From assembly GCF_033170385.1 (NCBI RefSeq), contig NZ_CP126170.1:1264001-1328000 (forward strand): DNA of 64,000 nucleotides, in the 5' to 3' direction. Within the stretch, counting starts at the first letter, position 1; each line of letters begins with the position of its first letter. Positions 45,179-54,221 of the stretch are shown here, one piece after another. The notes beneath the pieces were generated by a model. The model had not been told where the DNA came from, did no database searches, and saw only the letters and a list, made by a program, of their open reading frames with translations. The stretch comes from Xanthomonas rydalmerensis. Lineage in GTDB: Bacteria; Pseudomonadota; Gammaproteobacteria; Xanthomonadales; Xanthomonadaceae. A program made the translations under genes and the position numbers.

Positions 45179-45199
45179 ACGCCTGTGCGCACCTCCGAC

Positions 45200-46372
45200 T
45201 CAGCGCGCCGTTGCGCGTCGCGTGGTGTCCACCGACGGCGCCGGAAGCGGGACGTCCTGCGGCGAGGTCAGTGCGCCGGTGTCGGTGTCGTAGCGGTAGA
45301 TCTCTTCGATGTCGCCGGTATGCACGGTGACCGTGCCGGTGGTCAGATCGTCGCGCACGGTGAGCGGGATCGGGGTCAGACCCGGGCAGGCGATGCGCGC
45401 ACCGGTGTCGAAGCCACCATCGCCGAGCGGTTGGATCAGGCACGGCGCCTGGCCCGGGCGACCCAGTTGCAACCAGCCCTCGGCGGTGATGGTGTGCGCA
45501 TACAGCGGCCGTCCATCCGGTGCGATGGTGGTGGCGGTTTCGCCTTTGCCGTAATCGCGCGGCGGGCGTTCGATGCCCTTGATGCCCATGCGGTTGTTGA
45601 CCAGCAGGCCGTGGTCGTCCAGGTAGAGATGGCCGATCTGGGTGCCGGTGTCCTGTGGCCAGCGCAGGTGCATGTGGATATGCGGCGGGTCGTCCCGATG
45701 CCCGTGCGGATCGTTGGTGTCGAAGCCCATGATCTGGATCGTGCCGAGGCCTTCTCGCACGGCTTGCTCGCCCAACCCCAGGCGCCGCACCACCTCACGT
45801 TGCGCGAACTCCAGAGTGTCCGCGGCGCGGCGCTGGCGAACAGGGAAGGCGCCGCTGCGGTAGGCACCGGCACGGCGTGCGGGGTCGGCATGTTCGAGTC
45901 GCAGCACCATGCCCGGCTCGACGATGTGCATCGAGTATTCGGCCGCGGTGATCGCGTCGCGGTCCAGAGGTGCCAGTTGCACCACCCAGCGGCCTTGCGC
46001 GTAATGGAACGGCACGTCACCGTCCTCCACCCGCACACGTTCGATCGCGTCGGGGTCGCCGGAGAACGTCAGTTCCAGCGTGCGCATCCGCGGAACCCGG
46101 AGGGCGACCACCGTTTCCTTGGCGTTGTCGGCGTTGTAGCCGTCGATGTGGATCGGCGTGCAGGGACGGCATGACGTTGCGTCGAAGGCGATCTTTGCAG
46201 ATGCATGCCCGTCGGCCTTGACCAGCTTCAGTACGACGGCGACATCGTCCGCGTTCGCTGCGTGCGCGGACCCCAGCGCCAGTCCGGCGCACACTGCGGC
46301 GACGAGCGGGCAACGCCAGAGGCGTTGCGGCCGACTGTCGCGGCGATGGCCCTGCAGCTGCATCGGTCGCAT
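45200..46372 (-). CDS. Secreted protein of unknown function, partner of a TonB receptor
   Basis: A 390-residue exported protein. The signal peptide is LWRCPLVAAVCAGLALGSAH followed by AANADD. The mature part contains two cysteines in ATSCRPCTPIHIDGY and a histidine cluster DPHGHRDDPPHIHMHLRWP (about residues 230-248) that could bind metal. No known domain is recognised. Its start overlaps the stop of the preceding TonB-dependent receptor by one base, so the two are coupled and should work on the same substrate at the cell surface or in the periplasm. Confidence 0.75.
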   Translation of the reverse strand: MRPMQLQGHRRDSRPQRLWRCPLVAAVCAGLALGSAHAANADDVAVVLKLVKADGHASAKIAFDATSCRPCTPIHIDGYNADNAKETVVALRVPRMRTLELTFSGDPDAIERVRVEDGDVPFHYAQGRWVVQLAPLDRDAITAAEYSMHIVEPGMVLRLEHADPARRAGAYRSGAFPVRQRRAADTLEFAQREVVRRLGLGEQAVREGLGTIQIMGFDTNDPHGHRDDPPHIHMHLRWPQDTGTQIGHLYLDDHGLLVNNRMGIKGIERPPRDYGKGETATTIAPDGRPLYAHTITAEGWLQLGRPGQAPCLIQPLGDGGFDTGARIACPGLTPIPLTVRDDLTTGTVTVHTGDIEEIYRYDTDTGALTSPQDVPLPAPSVDTTRRATAR

Positions 46373-49173
46373 CACTTGCTGCCTCCATTGGGATGCCAAC
46401 TGAAGCTCAGCCAGAGCGTCGAGCCGACCGGGAAGTAGTTGTTGACCAGCGCCTGCCCCGGTCCCTGGCGCACGACAAAGGGCGCGCGGGTGATGTTCTG
46501 CGCCTGCAGCATCACGTCCCAGGCCGGGTTGATCGCGTAGCTGAGTTGCAGGTCGAGCTGGCTGCGCGGCTGGGCGTAGAGATCGCGCTCCGGCGTGTCG
46601 CTGCTCACCAACTGCAAGGCTTCGCCGATGCGGTTCCAGGAGGCGCGCGCCTCGAAGCCGCCGCGCCGGTAGAACAACGTGGCATTGGCGATGTAGTCCG
46701 GTTGCTGCACCAGCCCGCTGCTGCGCCGGCTGGCGGGAGCGCCGGCCGCGACTGCTGCCGAACTGGCGGGAATGTCGAAGCTGCCGTCGAGCAGGGTCAG
46801 GTTGCTGCTCACGCCCAGTCCGCGCAGGGCGTCCGGCAGAAAGGCGAGTTCGCCGGAGACGTAGTTCAGTTCGAGACCGCGCACCTTGCCGCGACCGGAA
46901 TTCAGCGGCGTGCTCTCGCTGACATCGTCGTACACCACGCCGTTGTAGGCCGTCGGGCCCAGGTTGCGCACCGCGGTGAAGATCTCGTTGCGGATCCGCT
47001 TCTGGAACACCGCCGCCGAGAACAGTCCGCCATCGTCCATGAACCACTCGTAGGAGAGATCAAGGTTGACGGACTGGCGCGGCTCGAGCGCGGGATTGCC
47101 GCGGCTGATCGCCAGGCCGCCACTGCTGGTGACGGCGAACGAGGTGGTGGCCGCGTATTGGGCGTAGTCGGGACGACCGATGGTCTTGCTGACGGCGGCA
47201 GTCAGGCGCGCGTCGTCGTCGATCTTCCAGGTCGCCAGTGCCGAAGGCAGCAGGTACGCATAGCCGCCCTTGCGCAGCGCTGGCGCATACGCGGAAGGCG
47301 CCGCCGGGTTGGGGACCTGCCAGGTGGTGACGTCCACCTTGGTGTCGTCGTAGCGCACGCCGGCGAGGGCGTAGAAGCGCTCCGAGCGGAACACGCCTTC
47401 GGCATACACGCCGGTCACCGCTTCCTTGTCGTCGAAGTCGCTGGTGTAGTTGTCGGCGACCCGATTGGATTGGGCCAGCCACTCGGGGTGGTTGGCGATC
47501 AGCGCCGTGCCCTTGGCCGGGTCGACGACGTAGAACGGCACGCCACCGATGAAGTCGCTGGGCCAGGTGGTGGGATAGGTGTAGCCGGGAAGGCCGCCGA
47601 TCGCCGTCTGCGCCGCGGCGTTCCTGGCGAACCATTCCTGGTAGGACTGGTCGTTGCCGACCTTGCTGTCGGTGTACGAGGCGCCGGCGCGCGCGCCGAA
47701 GCCCTGGTCTTCGGGGTCGGCGTTGAGCGCCACGTTGGCGGCGACGTAGCGGACGGTCGATGCCGAATCCCGGGTGATGTTGCGCAGGTACAGCAGATCG
47801 TAGGACGACGGGTCGGTGGCGCGGCGCGGGTCGGGGAAGGTGGCCAGCACCTTGCCGCCGTCGAGGGCGTAGTCGAACCGGTAGTCGGTGGCGTTCAGCG
47901 TCGTGGTGGAACCGGGGCGCACGTCCGACGCCCACTTGTACATGTCCCGCTGCAGTGCGCTGGTGGCGCGCGACCACGACGCGGTGGCGTCCCAACTCAC
48001 GTCGTCGGTGGGGCGGAAGGCGCCCTTGAGGGTGACGATGTCGGTGTCGCGGGTCTGCGGCTGCCAGACGATGCCTTGCTGGAACTGCGCGGCGCCGTAG
48101 CTGCCGTGCTGCGCATCCACGTAGCGCGGCGGGGTGCTGGGGATGGCCAGTTGCTCTGCGCGCAGTTCCGCATCGACGGCCTGGTAATGGCCGCCGAACA
48201 GCGAGATCTCCCCGCCATTGGCGAACAGGTACTCCAGCTTGGCGTTGACGCCCTTGCGGCTGCGCGCATCGTCGAACCAGTAGCCCTGCGGGCGCACCGG
48301 GTACAGCACGCCGTCGCGCGACAGGTTGGCGAAGGGCGTCGCCGTCCCCGAGGGGGTGTAGTACACCCAGCCGGCACCGGCGCTGTCGCCCGGCAACTGG
48401 CTGTGCGAGGTCGACCAGAGCTTCTGCCAGTCCAGCGAGACCACCACGCCCCACTGGCCGCGCTCGCCGAACACCTTCGACGCGGTGGCGTTGGCCTTCT
48501 GCAGCGGACGATCGTCCTGCACAAAGGCACCGGCACTGGAGCTGTGGCCCAGCCCCGCATTGACCACGACGAAGCCGTCGGGTTTGTCGAAGGCGCTGCG
48601 GGTGACCAGGTTCACCTGGCCGCCGAGGCCGTGCGGGTCGTACTGCGGGGTCAGGGTTTTGATCGCCTCGATGCGCGAGACCATCGGCGAGGGCAACTGG
48701 TCCAGGCGCGCGCCGCGCACGTCGATCTCGCTGCTGGCCATCGGCACGCCGTCGATGGTGATGAGGTTGTACTTCGGGTCCAGGCCACGAATGGTCACCC
48801 GTTCGTACAGGTCGCGGTTGCGGGTCGGGTCCATGCCGGCGACGGTGGACAGGCCGACGATGCGCCGCGCCGATTCGACGATGCTCAGGTCGGGGAGGCT
48901 GCCGATGTCGTCGTCGCTCACGGCGTCCAGCACCACCTGGCTCTCGCGTTTGGCGTCGACCGCGGCGGTGGCGGCAGCGCGAAAGCCGGTGACCTGAATC
49001 TGGTCCAGATCGACGGTCGCGGGCGCACCCGTTTGAGCGGCAGCGGCGTCTGCCGTGGTGGCGACAGGTGGGAGCGGCGCGGCATGGCCCTGGCTCGCCG
49101 CGGCGAGCGCGGGGAGCAGGGCGGAGGCGAGGCGGCTGAGGCGAAGGTGAAACGCGGCGTGGCGTTGAGGCAT
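46372..49173 (-). CDS. TonB-dependent receptor
   Basis: A 933-residue outer-membrane receptor. A signal peptide (LSRLASALLPALAAASQGHA) is followed by a plug domain with LDQIQVTGFRAAATAAVDAK, then SLPDLSIVESARRIVGLSTV and VTIRGLDPKYNLITIDGVPM, the layout common to the carbohydrate-related TonB receptors expanded in Xanthomonas. The barrel ends in LWLSFSWHPNGGSK. The first in-frame start is TTG; the ATG four codons later, at 49173, is used here. Divergent from a ROK-family regulator across an AT-rich 106-base promoter region, which suggests control by a sugar-responsive repressor. The substrate is unknown. Confidence 0.92.
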   Translation of the reverse strand: MPQRHAAFHLRLSRLASALLPALAAASQGHAAPLPPVATTADAAAAQTGAPATVDLDQIQVTGFRAAATAAVDAKRESQVVLDAVSDDDIGSLPDLSIVESARRIVGLSTVAGMDPTRNRDLYERVTIRGLDPKYNLITIDGVPMASSEIDVRGARLDQLPSPMVSRIEAIKTLTPQYDPHGLGGQVNLVTRSAFDKPDGFVVVNAGLGHSSSAGAFVQDDRPLQKANATASKVFGERGQWGVVVSLDWQKLWSTSHSQLPGDSAGAGWVYYTPSGTATPFANLSRDGVLYPVRPQGYWFDDARSRKGVNAKLEYLFANGGEISLFGGHYQAVDAELRAEQLAIPSTPPRYVDAQHGSYGAAQFQQGIVWQPQTRDTDIVTLKGAFRPTDDVSWDATASWSRATSALQRDMYKWASDVRPGSTTTLNATDYRFDYALDGGKVLATFPDPRRATDPSSYDLLYLRNITRDSASTVRYVAANVALNADPEDQGFGARAGASYTDSKVGNDQSYQEWFARNAAAQTAIGGLPGYTYPTTWPSDFIGGVPFYVVDPAKGTALIANHPEWLAQSNRVADNYTSDFDDKEAVTGVYAEGVFRSERFYALAGVRYDDTKVDVTTWQVPNPAAPSAYAPALRKGGYAYLLPSALATWKIDDDARLTAAVSKTIGRPDYAQYAATTSFAVTSSGGLAISRGNPALEPRQSVNLDLSYEWFMDDGGLFSAAVFQKRIRNEIFTAVRNLGPTAYNGVVYDDVSESTPLNSGRGKVRGLELNYVSGELAFLPDALRGLGVSSNLTLLDGSFDIPASSAAVAAGAPASRRSSGLVQQPDYIANATLFYRRGGFEARASWNRIGEALQLVSSDTPERDLYAQPRSQLDLQLSYAINPAWDVMLQAQNITRAPFVVRQGPGQALVNNYFPVGSTLWLSFSWHPNGGSK

Positions 49174-49279
49174 GACCGGGATCAAAGATGGATGGTTGCT
49201 AAATATATTACGAACAGTATGAAATTAATTTGACAAGACCAGCCGGGTAGCGGAGCATGCCGCCGCTCCGGAACGAGGC
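49174..49279. promoter_or_regulatory. AT-rich divergent promoter, TonB receptor / ROK regulator
   Basis: This gap is far more AT-rich than its flanks (AAATATATTACGAACAGTAT, AAATTAATTTGACAAG). A TTGACA box at 49230-49235 could serve the ROK gene; on the other strand TTGTCA and TAATAT could serve the receptor. An operator for the ROK protein would be expected here, but no clear palindrome was found. Confidence 0.5.
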
Positions 49280-50416
49280 ATGGCGAGGCGCGGCAGGATG
49301 ATCAAGAAGACGCTCACGCCCCGGGCGAGGCTGGTGCTGGGTCTGGTCCGGCGACACGGTGCGGTCTCACGCGCCGCGCTGATCCGCGATACCGGACTCT
49401 CGGGGACGGCGGTGTTCCGTAGCACCGACGAGCTGGAGAAGGCGGGATTGATCCGGGTCGGCGAGACGATCGCCGAAGGCCGTGGCCAGCCCAGCGCCAT
49501 GATCCATCTGCAGCCCGATGCCGCGTTCAGCCTGGGACTGTCGGTGATGGCGGATCGCGCCGAGGCGGTGCTGGTGGATCTGTCAGGCCGGATCCGTGCG
49601 CGCGCCGACGTCGCCACGCTGGGATTGAGACGCGCAGACGTCTTGGCGCGCTGCCACGCCCTCGCCGTGGAGGCGTTGGGCGGGCGCGCCGCAATGGCGC
49701 CGCGGCTGATCGGCGTTGGCGTGGCCATCGCTGGTTACTTCGTCGATGACGGCACGGTCAACCCCAGCCCGGAGCTGGAGGACTGGGCGCTGGTCGACTT
49801 CGGTCCGGAGATCGCGCAACGCTTCGGCGTGCCGGTCAAGATCGAGAATGTCGCCAACGCCGCGGCCATGGGCGAATACCTGCTCGGCACCGGGGCGACG
49901 CACGCCAGCTTCTGCTACCTCAATTTCGCGATGGGTTTCGGCGGCGGCATCGTCATCGACGGCCGGCTCATGCGTGGCCGCTTCGGCAATGCCGGCGAAC
50001 TGGCAGGCACGCTCAACGCGGCCGACCTGCCGGTGCCGCATCTGGCAGGACTGCTGCACGCGGTGAACCTGCATGATGGCCATGCCTTCGCATCGCTGAA
50101 GGACATGCTGGAGGCGTTCGATCCGCAGTGGCAGGGTGTGGACGCGTGGCTGCAGGCGCATACCCGCAGTTTCCAGTTCCTGTTCTCGGCGTTGCGCTAC
50201 ACGCTGGATGTGGATGCGATCGTGCTCGGGGGGCTGCTGCCGGCGGCATTGGCCGAGCGCGTCATCGCCGCGGTGCACTGGCACGAGCAGACCGTCGCGC
50301 CACGCCGCCTGCGCCCGCTGCCCGCGCCGCGCCTATGCGTTGCCCAACTGCCGCCGGAGACGACCGCGCCGGTCGGCGCGGCAGCGTTGCTGTTCGGCGA
50401 TCTTTTGTCCGCTTAG
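49280..50416 (+). CDS. ROK family transcriptional regulator
   Basis: A 378-residue ROK-type repressor: an N-terminal winged helix-turn-helix (LVRRHGAVSRAALIRDTGLS; TDELEKAGLIRVGETIAEGR) followed by an actin-like sugar-kinase-fold domain (LIGVGVAIAGYFVDDGTVNP; NFAMGFGGGIVIDGRLMRGR). The zinc-binding C-x-C-G-x2-G-C-x-E motif of classic ROK proteins is absent. It probably responds to a sugar or sugar phosphate and controls the divergent TonB receptor and partner gene. The last 84 bases overlap the 3' end of the convergent MFS gene. Confidence 0.88.
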   Translation: MARRGRMIKKTLTPRARLVLGLVRRHGAVSRAALIRDTGLSGTAVFRSTDELEKAGLIRVGETIAEGRGQPSAMIHLQPDAAFSLGLSVMADRAEAVLVDLSGRIRARADVATLGLRRADVLARCHALAVEALGGRAAMAPRLIGVGVAIAGYFVDDGTVNPSPELEDWALVDFGPEIAQRFGVPVKIENVANAAAMGEYLLGTGATHASFCYLNFAMGFGGGIVIDGRLMRGRFGNAGELAGTLNAADLPVPHLAGLLHAVNLHDGHAFASLKDMLEAFDPQWQGVDAWLQAHTRSFQFLFSALRYTLDVDAIVLGGLLPAALAERVIAAVHWHEQTVAPRRLRPLPAPRLCVAQLPPETTAPVGAAALLFGDLLSA

Positions 50417-51631
50417 CCGGGGCATCAGCGCCGCCACCGCGCTCAATAGTCCGACCGCCAGTGGGATCGCCTGCACCAGCAGCGACGCAGGCGAGCCTGC
50501 AACGGCGAGCGCGGTGCGGTAATCGGACTGCTGCAGCATCAGGGCGATGGCGAAGGTACCTGCCGCCTGGGCGATCTTCGACGCGCACGTGAGCATGCCG
50601 TAGTCGCGGGTGGCGGTGCGTTGGCTGGCCGTGGCCGCCACGCACAGCCACAAGGCCGTGCCGATGCCGCTGAAGCCGATCCCCGACAGGAGCCCGGCGG
50701 CGTAGGTGGCGTAGGCCCCGCGCTCGCCGACCTGATGCAGCAGCGTGCCGGCGCCGAGCAGCGCCGCGCTCGAGACCAGGAAGATGCCGCGGTGGCTGCA
50801 TTGGCCCAACATGCACCGCCACAGCGGCTGCACCAACAGCACGCCCAGCGCGACCGCCAGCGACAGGTTCGATTCTTTCCCCGGCGCGTGCGCATAGGCG
50901 GAGACATACGGCTCCAGCTTGCGAAAGCCGGACACCAGGAAGCCGACGAGCACGGTCAGTAAGATGATCGACGAAAGCCGCAATGGCGGTGCGGCGCGCC
51001 AACCCGCATGCATGCCGGCTGGCGGTTCGCCAATCGTGTTCCTGCACCATGCCAGCGGCACTGCGCAGCTCACCGTGATCAGCGCGATCGCCGCGCCGGC
51101 GCCGGCGAATTCGATGCCGCTGCGCGCCGACAAGCGCAGCAGCAGCGGTGCGACGCACAGGCATACCGCCAGGTGCGCCAACGCAGAGAAGAACGTCCGT
51201 CGCACGGTGACGTGCTGGCGCTCGTGCAGCGTCGCCGACCCCAGTACGATCAAGGCGTTCTGGGCGACGTCCACCAGCGGATAGACGCAGCGAAAGCCGA
51301 TCAGGGTCGCCAATGCCCAGGCCGGCCGTGCCCACTCGGCTACCAGCGAGGACGCGCAGAACAGCAAGAAGAACAGGGCGGCGATCGCGGCGCCGATCGC
51401 CTGGAAACGCGCGGCATCCGTTGCCGACGCGATGCGTGTGCGCTGCCAGCGGCCCAGCAGCAGGTCCAACACTCCGTTCAGGGCGAGCGTGGAAGCCAGC
51501 AACGCGCCGGCAGTGGCTGGCGGCAGGTGGCAGGTTTCGGTCAGGAAAAACGTGAACAGCACGACGCTGGCATGCCACATGAGGCATTTGCCGAAATGCG
51601 CACCCAGATAGATCGGACCCAGCACCTGCAT
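50333..51631 (-). CDS. Major facilitator superfamily (sugar:cation-like) transporter
   Basis: A 432-residue inner-membrane protein with about 12 hydrophobic segments. Arrangement and motifs (IYLGAHFGKCLMWHASVVLF; IGFRCVYPLVDVAQNALIVL; FGSATLHERQHV-like loop with RR) fit the GPH/MFS group. The ATG at 51631 (MQVLGPIYLGAHF) is chosen because upstream codons are Arg-rich and unlikely. The C-terminal tail (KIAEQQRCRADRRGRLRRQL) is encoded antisense to the ROK gene, an 84-base convergent overlap, so the tail may be a recent read-through extension. The substrate is unknown; the neighbouring ROK and TonB genes suggest a sugar or glycoside. Confidence 0.82.
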   Translation of the reverse strand: MQVLGPIYLGAHFGKCLMWHASVVLFTFFLTETCHLPPATAGALLASTLALNGVLDLLLGRWQRTRIASATDAARFQAIGAAIAALFFLLFCASSLVAEWARPAWALATLIGFRCVYPLVDVAQNALIVLGSATLHERQHVTVRRTFFSALAHLAVCLCVAPLLLRLSARSGIEFAGAGAAIALITVSCAVPLAWCRNTIGEPPAGMHAGWRAAPPLRLSSIILLTVLVGFLVSGFRKLEPYVSAYAHAPGKESNLSLAVALGVLLVQPLWRCMLGQCSHRGIFLVSSAALLGAGTLLHQVGERGAYATYAAGLLSGIGFSGIGTALWLCVAATASQRTATRDYGMLTCASKIAQAAGTFAIALMLQQSDYRTALAVAGSPASLLVQAIPLAVGLLSAVAALMPRLSGQKIAEQQRCRADRRGRLRRQLGNA

Positions 51632-51860
51632 CCGCGTTCGCTCCCCCGGTCTGCCGCGGCTGCGCGCAGGCCGACGGCATTCTTGCATCGAACGATGACA
51701 TTCGCAGTGCGGCGATGTCGCCTAGGGACGGTGCACGGGAACGGCTTGCGGCGTCGCCAGATCCGTGGAGCTGGGGGGCAAGCGCAGGCCGGATCGACGC
51801 GGCTGTCAAACCCGCTTCATCCGCCGCCGCTAGGCTGGCCGACGCCTGAGCATCTGCTCG

Positions 51861-53969
51861 TTGCCGGTCCTGCTTGCCGTGGTCGAACACAGTCGTCGTC
51901 GTTTTCTCGCCCGCGCGTCCCTGGCCCTGGGAGCCGGCGCGGCCATGCCGCTGTTGCCAGGCGTCATCCGCAGCGCGCTGGCGGTGCCGCCGGCGCGGGT
52001 CACCGGCACGCTGCAGGACGTTCAGCACGTGGTGATCCTGATGCAGGAGAACCGTTCCTTCGATCACTACTTCGGCTGCCTGCGCGGGGTGCGCGGCTAT
52101 GGCGATCCGCGGCCGCTGCGGCTGCCCAGCGGCAAGCCGGTCTGGTACCAGCCCGAGGGCAAGGGCAGCGATCGCTATGTGTTGCCGTTCCGGCTCAATA
52201 GCCAGACCAGCAGCGCGCAGTGGATGAAGGATCTCAATCACGACTGGAAGGGCTCGCACGAGACCTGGAAGCACCACGACGCCTGGATCGCGCAGAAGAG
52301 CGCGATGAGCATGGGCCACTTCCAGCGCGAGGACCTGCCGTTCTATTACGCGCTGGCCGATGCCTTCACCCTCTGCGACGGCTACCACGCCTCGCTGTTC
52401 GGCCCGACCAATCCCAACCGCATGTACATGTTCACCGGCACCAGCGGGCTGAGCGTCGGCAATGACGGCGAGCAGGCGGTAAATAACCGCGACGACGGCA
52501 ACTGGACCGCGGACATGGCGCGCGACAATCCGCGCTTCCCCGGTTACACCTGGAGCACCTACTCCGAGCGCCTGCAGCAGGCCGGCATCAGCTGGCAGGT
52601 GTATCAGGAGTTCGATAACTACGGCGACAACAGCCATCCGTACTTCGCCAACTTCCGCAAGCTGGACCGCGCATCGCCGCTGTATCGTCGTGGCCGTGCC
52701 ATCGTGCCCGGGTCCACTGCCGAGAACGCCAAGGCCTCGCGCGGCGAACATCTGGTGGCGGCGTTCGCGCGCGACGTGCGTGCCGGCACGCTGCCGCAGG
52801 TGTCGTGGATCGTCGCCCCGTACTTGCTCAGCGAGCATCCCGAGGCGACGCCGGCCTATGGCGAATCCTTGAGCGCGCGTCTGCTCGAGGTGCTGGCCGC
52901 CTCGCCGGAGGTCTGGTCGAAGACCGTGTTCCTGATCAACTACGACGAGAACGACGGCTTCTTCGACCACGTGCCGCCGGCGTTGCCGGCGATCCGGCCG
53001 GAACTGGGCGCCAGCAACGTGGACCTGCATGGCGAGGACTATCATGGCGTGCCGGTCGGCCTGGGGCCGCGGGTACCGATGCTGGTGGTGTCGCCGTGGA
53101 GCCGCGGCGGCTGGGTGAACTCGCAGGTGTTCGACCACACCTCGGTGCTGCGTTTCCTCGAATGCCGTTTCGGGGTGATGGAGCCGAACATCAATCCCTG
53201 GCGCCGCACCGTCGCCGGCGATCTGACCTCCACGCTGGATTTCGTCGGCCACGATCCGGCGCCGGTGGCGTTGCCGGATACCCGCGACTACATCGCCCGC
53301 ATCGACGCCACCGCGACCCTGCCGCCGCCACAGCGCCCTGCACAGCAGGCGCTGCCGGTGCAGGAACCCGGCCAGCGTCCGGCGCGCGCGCTGCCCTACG
53401 ACTTCGACGTGCGGCTGCAGGTGCAGGGAGATGCGCGGGTGTTGCGCATGCGCAACCGCGGCGCCGCCGGCGTGGCGCTCAATGCCTATGCCGACGATGG
53501 CGTGGCCGGACCCTGGTTCTACACACTGGCCGCCGGCAGCGAACTGCAGGATGCGCGCGCGTGGCGCGGCGATGCCGCCGACGCCGGCTATGCGCTGCGC
53601 GTGCACGGGCCCAACGGGTTCCTGCGCGAGTTCCATGGCGACGGGATCGGCGATGCCGGACTGCTGGCCGAGGCCGACTACGATGCCGCCGCGCAATGCC
53701 TGCTGCTGACGCTGGGCAATGCCGGCACGCAGCCCTGCGCCCTGCGCGTCCGCGACGGGTACCGCGGCGATGGCGGCGAGCAGACGCTCACCCTGGCTGC
53801 CGGCGACCGCACCGTCGTGCGTCTGCCGTTGCAGGCGCAGCACCATTGGTACGACCTGACCATCGACAGTGCGACCCTGCCGCAATGGCGGCGGCGCCTG
53901 GCCGGACACATCGAGACCGGCCGCCCGAGCATGAGCGATCCGGCGATCGGCCGCACGGTCGACGCGTAG
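51861..53969 (+). CDS. Phospholipase C, phosphocholine-type, Tat-exported
   Basis: A 702-residue secreted phosphoesterase. The N-terminus has a twin-arginine signal (SRRRFLARASLALGAGAAMP). The catalytic domain shows the bacterial PLC / acid phosphatase-like pattern: ILMQENRSFDHYFGCLRGVR, then GPTNPNRMYMFTG, NYDENDGFFDHVPPA and FDHTSVLRFLE. A C-terminal region of two beta-rich repeats (DVRLQVQGDARVLRMRNRGA; LLLTLGNAGTQPCALRVRDG) matches the DUF756 pair of this family. It cleaves phosphatidylcholine or sphingomyelin to release phosphocholine. The frame starts with TTG at 51861; a GTG at 51879 is an alternative. A degraded copy of its 5' end lies at 44846. Confidence 0.92.
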   Translation: MPVLLAVVEHSRRRFLARASLALGAGAAMPLLPGVIRSALAVPPARVTGTLQDVQHVVILMQENRSFDHYFGCLRGVRGYGDPRPLRLPSGKPVWYQPEGKGSDRYVLPFRLNSQTSSAQWMKDLNHDWKGSHETWKHHDAWIAQKSAMSMGHFQREDLPFYYALADAFTLCDGYHASLFGPTNPNRMYMFTGTSGLSVGNDGEQAVNNRDDGNWTADMARDNPRFPGYTWSTYSERLQQAGISWQVYQEFDNYGDNSHPYFANFRKLDRASPLYRRGRAIVPGSTAENAKASRGEHLVAAFARDVRAGTLPQVSWIVAPYLLSEHPEATPAYGESLSARLLEVLAASPEVWSKTVFLINYDENDGFFDHVPPALPAIRPELGASNVDLHGEDYHGVPVGLGPRVPMLVVSPWSRGGWVNSQVFDHTSVLRFLECRFGVMEPNINPWRRTVAGDLTSTLDFVGHDPAPVALPDTRDYIARIDATATLPPPQRPAQQALPVQEPGQRPARALPYDFDVRLQVQGDARVLRMRNRGAAGVALNAYADDGVAGPWFYTLAAGSELQDARAWRGDAADAGYALRVHGPNGFLREFHGDGIGDAGLLAEADYDAAAQCLLLTLGNAGTQPCALRVRDGYRGDGGEQTLTLAAGDRTVVRLPLQAQHHWYDLTIDSATLPQWRRRLAGHIETGRPSMSDPAIGRTVDA

Positions 53970-54010
53970 CGGCCGCGTCTTACCAGCGGGACACGATTTC
54001 TGGCTGTACA

Positions 54011-54076
54011 CGGTCGCGGCTGAAGCCGCTCCTACAGGCCATGCGGCTGTCGTAGGAGCGGCTTCAGCCGCGACCG
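54011..54076. repeat. REP-like inverted repeat pair
   Basis: CGGTCGCGGCTGAAGCCGCT and CGTAGGAGCGGCTTCAGCCG are inverted neighbours of the same family as 1751 and 9501, here with the opposite order of halves. They lie between the convergent phospholipase C and TonB receptor genes. Confidence 0.85.
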
Positions 54077-54164
54077 CTTCGACCGCATGCAATCCGGAAA
54101 CGCCGCTCGTACTGCCGGGTCATCTACAGCACTCCACACGTTTGCCTGCCCCAGAACGCGAACG

Positions 54165-54192
54165 CCGCCGCTGCAAGCGCAGCGGCGGCGTA
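54165..54192. terminator. Strong GC hairpin between convergent genes
   Basis: CGCCGCCGCTGC and GCAGCGGCGGCG form a 12-bp perfect stem with a 4-base loop. It lies 30 bases past the stop of the minus-strand TonB receptor. There is no long T-run on either side; it may end or protect both transcripts. Confidence 0.5.
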
Positions 54193-54221
54193 GGTGCCTT
54201 CCCTGGCGGTGTCGCGTCGGC

